Below are positions 1 through 7,113 of a stretch of DNA of 34,405 nt, piece after piece. This DNA is from Akkermansiaceae bacterium (GTDB lineage Bacteria; Verrucomicrobiota; Verrucomicrobiia; Verrucomicrobiales; Akkermansiaceae), in contig CANLKN010000038.1 in assembly GCA_947491475.1 (NCBI GenBank), positions 1 through 34,405 of the forward strand, read 5' to 3'. The notes under the pieces were generated by a model. It saw only the letters and a program-made list of their open reading frames with translations, was not told where the DNA came from and did no database searches. The position numbers and the translations under genes were made by a program. Within the stretch, counting starts at the first letter, position 1. Every line of letters starts with the position of its first letter.

Positions 1-223
1 AAACCAGCAAGAATTAAATAAATTCGTTAGGCACTACAAAACGACTTTTCGAGTCAATTATCAACGACTTATGGCTTTTTTCGCCTAAAAACGACGCGAT
101 TTGCGTCTAAAATAACTAATTCTGTTAGAGTTTAAGAAACTTGGGCTAATCCACTCATTTGAAATGCTTTCTAGAAACTTGAATTGAATTCAACCGGACA
201 CCCGTGAAACAATAATACAAACT
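1..223. other. AT-rich non-coding lead-in
   Basis: This stretch is clearly more AT-rich than the rest of the window and has no credible coding frame. It includes a 10-bp perfect palindrome, TTGAATTCAA, at about 184-193, shortly before the lipoprotein start codon at 224. A promoter for that gene would be expected here, but no hexamer pair with proper spacing stands out, so none is called. Confidence 0.4.
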
Positions 224-423
224 ATGAAACCATCCCGCCTCGCGCTCTTCGGAGCCTCCCTCCTCGCCTTCGCCGCACTTCCGAGTTGCGTTGTCAACGT
301 GCCTGACTCCAACTCACAGCACGCTGCATACACCAGCCCGGCGCGCAACTCAACGACGCGAACAAAGCGGTGCAGTCCTACATCCGCGAGAACAACAGCT
401 CGCGCGGCTACGACGGCGTCTGA
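224..423 (+). pseudogene. small lipoprotein gene with an internal frameshift
   Basis: The ATG at 224 opens a clear lipoprotein signal peptide: Lys near the start, a hydrophobic core and the lipobox LPSC with Cys at residue 22. Up to about position 331 the reading is natural. After that the same frame turns into Thr/Arg/Ala-rich text typical of an out-of-frame reading, and runs on through the terminator to a stop at 470-472. A one-base shift near 331-334 instead gives a plausible tail, beginning QPGAQLNDANKAVQSY and ending RGYDGV, with a TGA at 421-423 just before the terminator at 432. The second reading is preferred, so the gene is about 66 codons with a single-base deletion or a sequencing error. 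No slippery heptamer is visible at the junction. The function is unknown; the family was not recognised. Confidence 0.55.
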
Positions 424-431
424 TATCCAAT

Positions 432-465
432 CGGGGCGGGCGCAGATCCCGCCCGCCCCGTTTTT
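432..465 (+). terminator. rho-independent terminator after the lipoprotein
   Basis: A perfect 10-bp GC stem pairs 432-441 (CGGGGCGGGC) with 451-460 (GCCCGCCCCG) across a 9-base loop, followed directly by five T at 461-465. It sits 8 bases after the shifted-frame stop at 421-423 and only 3 bases before the ATG of the next gene at 469. It should terminate transcripts of the lipoprotein gene. Confidence 0.9.
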
Positions 466-468
466 CCC

Positions 469-1254
469 ATGAACTCCGGATCCACAACGCCCCGGCCGCC
501 ATCCATCGCCCATGCGGTGATGATCCTGCTGCCCGCTTTCGTGATCCTGCCGCTGATCGGACGCTTCTCCGGCGTGGACTACGATGTCATCGCGGACACC
601 ACAGCGAACGTCCTGCGCGGCATCGTGCCGATGGTCGGCCTCAGTTTGGTGTGGGGACTCTTCATGGCATGGCGCAGCGGCTGGCTGAAGCCGATCTTCG
701 CAAAACAGCCGCCGTCCGCGTTTCCCAAGTTCTTCTGGCTGATCCCCGCATGCTGGTTCGGCTTGTGCCTGATCCGCCTGGCTTCCAGTCCGTGGCCTTC
801 GTTCAATGCCACCTACCTTGTCGTCCTCGCCTTCGCGATGACCATGGTCGGCTTCAATGAGGAACATCTTTTCCGCGGCATCCTCACCTACGGTGCCCGC
901 GGAACCGGTCTGTGGTCGGAAGCGCGAACGATGCTCGTCTCCGCTCTCGGCTTCGGCCTCTTCCACCTGCCGAACGTGCTGGTCGGTCAAGCCCTCGGCC
1001 CGACCCTCATCCAAGTTTGCTACGCGTTCCTCATGGGCATCGCCCTCACCGTCTCCATGCGGCTTTCCCGCAGCATCCTGCTCCCCGTCGCGATGCACGC
1101 GTTGTGGGACTTTTCCACCTTCACGGCTAAGGCCCATCCTCCTGGTCCCGTGTTCTCTTACGCAAGCTTCGCGCTGCTTCTCATCATCCTGATCCTCATT
1201 TTTGCCGCCGTTATCTGGTGCCTTGGAAAAAAGCGCCAACCCGTATATCCCTAA
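469..1254 (+). CDS. CPBP-family (CAAX/Abi) intramembrane protease
   Basis: A 261-residue polytopic membrane protein. The three signature motifs of the CPBP (CaaX protease and bacteriocin-processing) family are present in order: E131-E132 followed by R136 (EEHLFRG), F162xxxH166 (FGLFH) and H210xxxD214 (HALWD). These provide the Glu and His residues of the membrane-embedded active site. The substrate is unknown; bacterial relatives are linked to peptide processing, bacteriocin immunity or prenylated-protein-like cleavage. Several hydrophobic helices cover the protein from about residue 15 to the C-terminal stretch near 235-255. The ATG at 469 lies 3 bases after the T-run of a terminator and lacks a Shine-Dalgarno sequence; M18 (position 520) is an alternative start. 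Only 9 bases separate it from the next gene, so the two are probably cotranscribed. Confidence 0.85.
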   Translation: MNSGSTTPRPPSIAHAVMILLPAFVILPLIGRFSGVDYDVIADTTANVLRGIVPMVGLSLVWGLFMAWRSGWLKPIFAKQPPSAFPKFFWLIPACWFGLCLIRLASSPWPSFNATYLVVLAFAMTMVGFNEEHLFRGILTYGARGTGLWSEARTMLVSALGFGLFHLPNVLVGQALGPTLIQVCYAFLMGIALTVSMRLSRSILLPVAMHALWDFSTFTAKAHPPGPVFSYASFALLLIILILIFAAVIWCLGKKRQPVYP

Positions 1255-1263
1255 TCCCGATTT

Positions 1264-2280
1264 ATGAAATCCTCCATCCTGCCCCTACTCCTCCTCGTCG
1301 GCCTCGCCCACGCCACACCGCCGGTCCTTTCACTCACTCAAGCCGCGCTGCAGAAGGTCGATCCCGAAATCAAGCCCGACCACTACGACATCGCCCGCAC
1401 CGATCTGAACGCCGACGGCAAGGAAGACGTGCTCGTGCTGATGAACGGCAAAAGCAGCTACCGCGGCAGCGGCGGTGCCACGATGTTCGTCCTCAAGGGC
1501 ACGGCAGACGGCTTCGAGTCTCTCGGCTCGATCAAGGTCGTCAACGAGCCCATCTACGCCCGCAAGTCCGTCCACAACGGTTTCCGGGACTTGTTGGTCG
1601 GCGTCCGCGGAGGCGGCGCGGAACCGGGGCTTGCGGCGTTACAATTCAATGGCAAATCCTACCCCGCCTCGCCCGGCGAAGCGACCGCCAAGGTCGAGGA
1701 AAGCGATGAACTTCTCTTCGCCGAACCCACACCACCCTTCGACCAGAAGGAGACCTTGCAAGGTGTCACTTTCCATGTCTTCAGCCCGAACACCCGCAGC
1801 GGAAACCGCCTAACCGTGACACCGACCGGCCTCGAATCTGACAATGCGCCGATCGAGATGGACGTCACGGGTATTATCACCCGTATGGAAGTCGCTGACA
1901 TCAACGTGGACGGCTCGCCGGAACTCTATGTTTACGGCTTCGATGGCAGTTCTCAGACACTCATCGCCTGGAGCTCGAATAGGATGAAATCCATGAGTCC
2001 CATCACGCTCCCGGACTTGGACGCCGCGCAGTCTAAGGGCTATCGCGGCGGAGACGAGTTCGCCGTGGTCGAGGGCATCCTCGGCCGCCGCTTCCCGATC
2101 TATCCAGGTGACAAGCCGGAGTCCAAGCCCACCGGCAAGATCCGACAGATCCAATACAAACTCCATCAAGGTGAGGCCGGATGGATTCTCAGATCAGAAA
2201 AAGTCATTGATATCCAGATTTACCTGAGTTGCGGCAAGCGGCTGACAATTCCCAGCCGCGGGTGGACCGTCGTAAAATGA
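1264..2280 (+). CDS. secreted protein with FG-GAP-like N-terminus and PliI-like C-terminal domain
   Basis: A 338-residue exported protein with a signal peptide of about 18 residues (cleavage near AHA). The first half carries an FG-GAP/VCBS-like, calcium-loop pattern, TDLNADGKEDVLVL, at about residues 45-58. The second half, from about residue 160 (LQGVTFHVFSPN) to 315, matches from memory the conserved pattern of PliI-family inhibitors of I-type lysozyme: GLESDNAPIE, VADINVDGSPELYVY, SLSPI-like MSPITLPDL, KGYRGGDEFAVVEG, RRFPIY, GKIRQIQYKL and GEAGWIL. If correct, it acts in the periplasm or outside the cell and protects the cell wall against invertebrate-type lysozyme. Known PliI proteins are much shorter, so the N-terminal domain is an addition. 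The C-terminal 25 residues resemble nothing recognised. It follows the CPBP protease by 9 bases and converges with the DeoR gene. Confidence 0.7.
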   Translation: MKSSILPLLLLVGLAHATPPVLSLTQAALQKVDPEIKPDHYDIARTDLNADGKEDVLVLMNGKSSYRGSGGATMFVLKGTADGFESLGSIKVVNEPIYARKSVHNGFRDLLVGVRGGGAEPGLAALQFNGKSYPASPGEATAKVEESDELLFAEPTPPFDQKETLQGVTFHVFSPNTRSGNRLTVTPTGLESDNAPIEMDVTGIITRMEVADINVDGSPELYVYGFDGSSQTLIAWSSNRMKSMSPITLPDLDAAQSKGYRGGDEFAVVEGILGRRFPIYPGDKPESKPTGKIRQIQYKLHQGEAGWILRSEKVIDIQIYLSCGKRLTIPSRGWTVVK

Positions 2281-2295
2281 ACGATGGCCCGGCGC

Positions 2296-3084
2296 TCAGC
2301 CCTCCGCGGCCAAAACCTCGATGCCGGCCTGTTCCAACTGCTGCCTGTCGGGACTGCTGATGCGGTCGGTTACCACCGTGTCAATTTGATCGAGCGACGC
2401 AAAGCGGGTGAAGCTCACCCGACCGAATTTCTCGTGATCGCAGAGCAGGTAAACTTTTTTCACCATGCGAAGCATTTCGCGCTTGTTGGTGGCTTGCCCG
2501 AGGTCCGGCGTGGAGGCCCCGGAGTCGATGGAGAAGCCATTGGTGCCGAAAAACCCTTTGTCCACCGAGATCTCGGCCATCCCGTTTTCCCATGCCGGCC
2601 CGATGGTGCACTGGAAACCCTTGCGCACGATGCCGCCCATGAGGAACACATCAATGCCGGGGATGTTTTCTAGCGTCCCGGCCACGACCAAATCGTTGGT
2701 CACTACCGTCAGTTGATCGCGTCTGGCGAGCAGGCGGGCCACCTCGCGGGTGGTGGTTCCGGTGTCCAACAAAATGGTATCGCCGTTCTGGATCTCCTCG
2801 AGCACCAACTTTGCGATGATTTGTTTCTCGGCCGATTGGAGGGCTTCACGCTGGTGCATCTGTGTTTCCAGCCTCGCCTGAGGGCGTTCGATCGCGCCGC
2901 CGTGCGTGCGCAGCAGGAGGAGTGACTGCTCCATATCGCGCAAATCCGTCCGGATGGTAGTGGAGGACACCTTGAGCATTTCTGCCAATTCCGCAACCTG
3001 GACTTTTTTGCGTTCACGGATGAGTTGTTGAATCTTCATCCGCCTTTCTTCGGCAAAAAACGTTTCAACCTTGATGGAAGCCAT
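2296..3084 (-). CDS. DeoR/GlpR-family transcriptional regulator
   Basis: A regulator of 262 residues from the ATG at 3084; the longer GTG frame to 3135 adds 17 residues that do not fit the family. The N-terminal winged helix-turn-helix has the DeoR pattern: AELAEMLKVSSTTIRTDL followed by RTHGGAI. The C-terminal DeoRC sugar-phosphate sensor domain shows LDTGTTTREVARLL, VVTNDLVVA, the MGGIVRKGF motif, KGFFGTNGFS and the late CDHEKFGRVSF block. Members usually repress carbohydrate catabolic genes and are released by a phosphorylated sugar. It is the last gene of a minus-strand run of three glycan-degrading genes, about 100 bases after the six-hairpin gene, so it probably controls that cluster. 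The effector cannot be read from the sequence. No operator was identified. Confidence 0.9.
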   Translation of the reverse strand: MASIKVETFFAEERRMKIQQLIRERKKVQVAELAEMLKVSSTTIRTDLRDMEQSLLLLRTHGGAIERPQARLETQMHQREALQSAEKQIIAKLVLEEIQNGDTILLDTGTTTREVARLLARRDQLTVVTNDLVVAGTLENIPGIDVFLMGGIVRKGFQCTIGPAWENGMAEISVDKGFFGTNGFSIDSGASTPDLGQATNKREMLRMVKKVYLLCDHEKFGRVSFTRFASLDQIDTVVTDRISSPDRQQLEQAGIEVLAAEG

Positions 3085-3187
3085 GGCGGATTGCCGACAC
3101 GATTGTTGCCAGATGGCAAGGCGGAAAATTTTCACAAGTTCGCCGAGTGAGGCGTCACCGGAGCAACATCATGGATTCTTCCGTGCC

Positions 3188-5251
3188 TCAATTGCCGGCC
3201 TGCTGGAACAATTCCGCGATGCGCTTTTTGGCGGGATCCGCGCTGGCTGCGTAGCGGATCATCCGGTTGCTTTGCCCGTGGAACATGGCCAGGGCCGCCC
3301 TTTCATAAAACGCGATGATCGAATCACGACGCCCGATGGTCATCGGGCGGAAGAAACCTTGCGGCTCCATGGCGGTGCGGGTGCGCCATGCCTCGATCGC
3401 GGCCAGCGCCTCGCGGACAAATGCGCGGTCGAAGTCCGCGGATTCAGGCTCGTTTGCGAGAAGTTCCTCCATTTTCTTGAGCACGGCATGGGGTTTGCGC
3501 AGCGATTCCGGCAGTTCGCTTTGTGGAGCGGCGGCCACCGTATTGGCAGCGGGCGTGGCGGCAGCAGGCGGCAGCGCGGGTTCCTGCGGCCAGCCACCTT
3601 CAGTCACAATCTCGACCTTTGCCTGCTCCGGCAATTCATCATAATTCAACACGGCGGCATCTTGCGATGCGACTTTCACCTCCATGCCGTTCACCTTGAG
3701 CGATTTGATTTTCGGGCCGCCGTTTTCGCAGGAAACAAGAATGGTTTTCTTCCCGAAGCGCACCGGTATTTTCTGGGTGTATTGGGTGATCGTGCCGGGA
3801 ATGCGCGGGCGAAGGATCATGCGGTCGGCCCGGTATTCGTAATCAAACAAGCCGCGGACGGTGGCGGCGGGGATGGCAAAATTATCCACCATCACTGACA
3901 CGCCGCCCACCTGGAACCTTGCTTTGCCGTCGGACCAAGGATTGTTCGCATTCTCACCACGACCCGAAAAAGGCGCATCCATGCGGAACTCGCGCGCCCA
4001 TTTCATGGCACGGTCGGCCGAGCGCCGGATGTCCTCGAAGGCACCGACACGGTAATAGCCGAGAATCGCGCGACCCTCCACCGTGCCCCATGAGCCGCCG
4101 TTGACCCACTCGCCGAAGGCATGGAATTCTGGTCCCGGGAGAGGTTCCCTGACTCCCCAATTCCAGTAGGTATCATCAAGCCCCGGCGCATTGTTCAACA
4201 GGAAATCAAATGGCCGGATGTCCGGAAAATTGCGGATCGTCTGATAGATCGAGCGTGCGGTCGCGTCGTCGGCCACCCGCATTGCCATCGCATCGGCATT
4301 GGCCACACCTTCGAGATAGCCGAATTTTTCCTGTCCCAGCACACCGTGCTTCGTGCCGTCGGGTGCGAGGAACTTCACGAAATACCCGGCCGGTGTGAGC
4401 AGTTGCGGCAGCGATTCGCGAGTGATCTGCTGGCGGCGCTCATATTCGGCCTGTTGCGCGGCATCGCCGGTGAGCTTGAACAACTCCACCATCCGGTCCA
4501 CAGCGGCAAGATAGGTGATGGAAACCCCGGTGAGATATGCTTTGCCATAGGTGCCATCCGGCTGAAGCACACCGGCATAGCTGGGCGCGAGCAGGTTGCA
4601 GGCCGGACCGACGAGGAACAGGTTGTTCTTCGGATTGCGCGTCTTTTCGATGAAATCGCAGGCCCGCCGCATCTTCGGCAGATAATGCGCGAGTTTTTCC
4701 GGGTCGCGCGAGGCAAGCAGGATCTCGGCCTGCATCACCACGCCCGCCGCAGTGGCCTCGTAGAACCAATCGTGCATGTCCTGCGGGCCGTCACCCTGCT
4801 TGTAAGCGATGCGGCCCGGTGCGGCGGCGTCCCCCAGACAACCATCAGGGCCGATGTGTCCCCACACGGCTCCCGGTTCCGCACTGCCATCGATCTGCCC
4901 CATGCGCTTGCCATCGCCCTGGTTGTCCCAAAACAGATCCCACGAACGCTGCAGCGTGGAAAACCACGGCTCCGGCAAAAGCGGGGTCGCCGCATAGGAA
5001 AACCCATAACTGTTCTGAATCCACCAATGGCCCCAGTTGGCACCTTCCTCGAAGCTGTCCCAGTCCTGTTGATAGAGCATGGAGACATTCGGCAGATCCG
5101 GATTCACATGGAAAAACGCGAATGAATAATCGATGCGCCGGAGGTCGTCGATGCTGCCCGTGCCTTCGCAATATTTGCCGACAAACTTTTGCGACTCGGC
5201 GGCCGATGCCGCCAGGGCGGATATGGTGAATAAAATCGGTAGTGCTTTCAT
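3188..5251 (-). CDS. secreted six-hairpin glycosidase-like protein
   Basis: A 687-residue exported protein with a short signal peptide ending near ASAAES. Residues about 40-460 have the look of an (alpha/alpha)6 barrel: repeated aromatic and acidic stretches such as FEEGANWGHWWIQNSYGFSY, DMHDWFYEATAAGVVMQAEI, EKFGYLEGVANADAMAM and DDTYWNWGVREPLPGPEFHA. Glu and Asp residues here are candidate catalytic acids but cannot be assigned. Residues about 470-560 form a beta-rich cap, as in GH78, GH95 or GH116-type barrels. A Pro/Ala linker at about 565-585 leads to a helical C-terminal domain of about 100 residues, which was not recognised. The substrate is unknown. It sits 72 bases downstream of a GH29 fucosidase and is probably in the same operon. 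The exact family is uncertain; the glycosidase assignment rests on fold-like features and context. Confidence 0.6.
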   Translation of the reverse strand: MKALPILFTISALAASAAESQKFVGKYCEGTGSIDDLRRIDYSFAFFHVNPDLPNVSMLYQQDWDSFEEGANWGHWWIQNSYGFSYAATPLLPEPWFSTLQRSWDLFWDNQGDGKRMGQIDGSAEPGAVWGHIGPDGCLGDAAAPGRIAYKQGDGPQDMHDWFYEATAAGVVMQAEILLASRDPEKLAHYLPKMRRACDFIEKTRNPKNNLFLVGPACNLLAPSYAGVLQPDGTYGKAYLTGVSITYLAAVDRMVELFKLTGDAAQQAEYERRQQITRESLPQLLTPAGYFVKFLAPDGTKHGVLGQEKFGYLEGVANADAMAMRVADDATARSIYQTIRNFPDIRPFDFLLNNAPGLDDTYWNWGVREPLPGPEFHAFGEWVNGGSWGTVEGRAILGYYRVGAFEDIRRSADRAMKWAREFRMDAPFSGRGENANNPWSDGKARFQVGGVSVMVDNFAIPAATVRGLFDYEYRADRMILRPRIPGTITQYTQKIPVRFGKKTILVSCENGGPKIKSLKVNGMEVKVASQDAAVLNYDELPEQAKVEIVTEGGWPQEPALPPAAATPAANTVAAAPQSELPESLRKPHAVLKKMEELLANEPESADFDRAFVREALAAIEAWRTRTAMEPQGFFRPMTIGRRDSIIAFYERAALAMFHGQSNRMIRYAASADPAKKRIAELFQQAGN

Positions 5252-5323
5252 GGCTGGTTCGTTAGATGATATGACTCAAGATTTGCGCGGTCCTTCGCCA
5301 CGGTCCTCGTGTAAAGAGCGAGT

Positions 5324-7081
5324 TCAGCGGTCACTACTTGGGGGGAATATCAGAAACTCGGTAATCGTCGGTCCGCCTTTGGCCTCGATCACATTCAGGC
5401 GAAGACGCTGCGCAGTGACCGGCGGGAAGCTGGCGCGGAATTTCACGCCAATGGTCGTGCCCTCATGAAAGGATTTCCACTGGCCGTCCTGCCAGGATTC
5501 CAGCGCGAATTTGAGAACTCCCTGCTTTTCCGAATACTCCTCCATGATGAAAACCCGGTCGAATGTCACCGGTTTGCCGAGGTCTAATTCCAGCCATGCG
5601 GATTTCGTGGTTTCGTCGGTGGCCCAGCGGGTGTCATCCCGCCCGTCCACGGCTTTGCCGGGACCAAAATCGGCCATGTCACGATAGACGTTCGAGGCCG
5701 TGGCCTTGGCATTCAGACTGAGCGAAGGCGGCCGAGGCACCACCATCGCCGGAATCGTGAGCGCATCGCCATCAAGCTCCAGCGCGACGATCGTGTAGAG
5801 CGGATCGCGATCGGCTTTCGGAACAGAGACCTTGACGCCATCCGCCGTTTGAAGGACTTCCGCCTTGCCGCCTGTGAGAACACGGCTGCCGACGACCTTC
5901 GCGGCGATCGCGGGCAGATGGAGCGTGTCGCCTTCCCATGTCCGGATATGCAGATAGATTGTTTTTCCCTTCCTCGTGGAAACCCCGTAGTCGCCTGGCT
6001 TGAAGGGCCCGCCACGCGTGCCATAGATGCTCTCACCGTATTTAGTCATCCAGCTGCCGATTTCCCGGAGGCGCTCTACCTGGTTCGGCGGAATCTCGCC
6101 GGTGGGCATCGGCCCGACGTTGAGCAGTAGGTTGCCGTCTCCGCCCACGCTGCCGACGAGCATCTCCATGAACGCCTCGAATGACTTCACTCCGTCGGAT
6201 GGCCCGCCGTAGGCCCAGGCGTCCCGGGACGACATGGTCATGGCCGATTCCCATGGCGTCTGATCGTCATATTCGCCGATGGCATGCTCGGGCGTGTAGT
6301 AGTCGGCATGTCTCGATTTGATGAGCCGGTTACTTTCACGACCCAGGTCGAGCCGGTTGTCGATGATGATTCCCGGCTGGAGGCTCCTGACGAGTTGATA
6401 GGTGTTCTCCTGGTCGTAGAGCGGTTGGCCGAGGTCGAAGTCGAACCACATCAGGTCGATCTTGCCATAGTTGGTGAGCAGTTCGCGCAACTGTTCCTGC
6501 ATCCGGGCGACGAACGCGGCATTGCGCTCGGTGCGGAAGTCCGGGTCACGCCAGTCCGGCGGCGAGAAATACATGCCCACTTTCAGACCATGCCTGCGGG
6601 CGGCCGCCGCCACCTCGGCGACGAGATCGCGTTTGAAGGGCGTAGCGGTGATGTTGTAGTCGCACGAAGGCGAGTCCCATAGCAGGAAACCGTCGCAGTG
6701 CTTGGCCACGAAGACGATGTATCTCATGCCCGCCGCCTTGGCGGTTTCCATCCACTCATCGGCGTTGAAACGCGTCGGGTTGAACTGCTTGTAGAGGTTG
6801 TCATACTCCTCGGCCGGGATCTCCCCCCTGTTGGGGCAGAGAGGATTGGTATTGGCCCGCGACCAACTGATTTCCGTGCCCTTGAGGCTGACTGGCCCCC
6901 AATGGATGAACATTCCCAAACGTGCGTCGGTCCACCATTGAAGGCGTTCTGGAAAAGGCTTTGGCGGCAAGGATGGCGCGGCTGCAGTTTCTTGCGCAAA
7001 GAGGCACGGCTGCGCCAAACCCAGAGCAAGAAAAACCGCCGCGACTAATCCGCTATGCTGGCGAAACAACAGGGATGACAT
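5324..7081 (-). CDS. alpha-L-fucosidase, GH29, with C-terminal F5/8 type C domain
   Basis: A 585-residue exported enzyme (signal peptide about 1-30, cleavage near LFA) that should release L-fucose by a retaining mechanism. The GH29 domain covers about residues 40-370: WWTDARLGMFIHWGP, the HCDGF motif (H128), the catalytic nucleophile D214 in DLMWFDFDL, and NLLLNVGPMPTGEIP near the end. The general acid/base is less conserved in GH29 and was not assigned. A beta-sandwich follows, then a discoidin/CBM32-like domain at about 465-580 (FGPGKAVDGRDDTRWAT, WLELDLGKPVTFDRVFI, FLIF) that probably binds the glycan. The start codon lies 32 bases after the stop of the upstream GH99-like gene, so cotranscription is likely. 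Motifs resemble the subfamily with long C-terminal modules, but linkage specificity is not predictable here. Confidence 0.92.
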   Translation of the reverse strand: MSSLLFRQHSGLVAAVFLALGLAQPCLFAQETAAAPSLPPKPFPERLQWWTDARLGMFIHWGPVSLKGTEISWSRANTNPLCPNRGEIPAEEYDNLYKQFNPTRFNADEWMETAKAAGMRYIVFVAKHCDGFLLWDSPSCDYNITATPFKRDLVAEVAAAARRHGLKVGMYFSPPDWRDPDFRTERNAAFVARMQEQLRELLTNYGKIDLMWFDFDLGQPLYDQENTYQLVRSLQPGIIIDNRLDLGRESNRLIKSRHADYYTPEHAIGEYDDQTPWESAMTMSSRDAWAYGGPSDGVKSFEAFMEMLVGSVGGDGNLLLNVGPMPTGEIPPNQVERLREIGSWMTKYGESIYGTRGGPFKPGDYGVSTRKGKTIYLHIRTWEGDTLHLPAIAAKVVGSRVLTGGKAEVLQTADGVKVSVPKADRDPLYTIVALELDGDALTIPAMVVPRPPSLSLNAKATASNVYRDMADFGPGKAVDGRDDTRWATDETTKSAWLELDLGKPVTFDRVFIMEEYSEKQGVLKFALESWQDGQWKSFHEGTTIGVKFRASFPPVTAQRLRLNVIEAKGGPTITEFLIFPPSSDR

Positions 7082-7113
7082 GATTTGATAATTTAAATCA
7101 TTTCAGGAACCAC

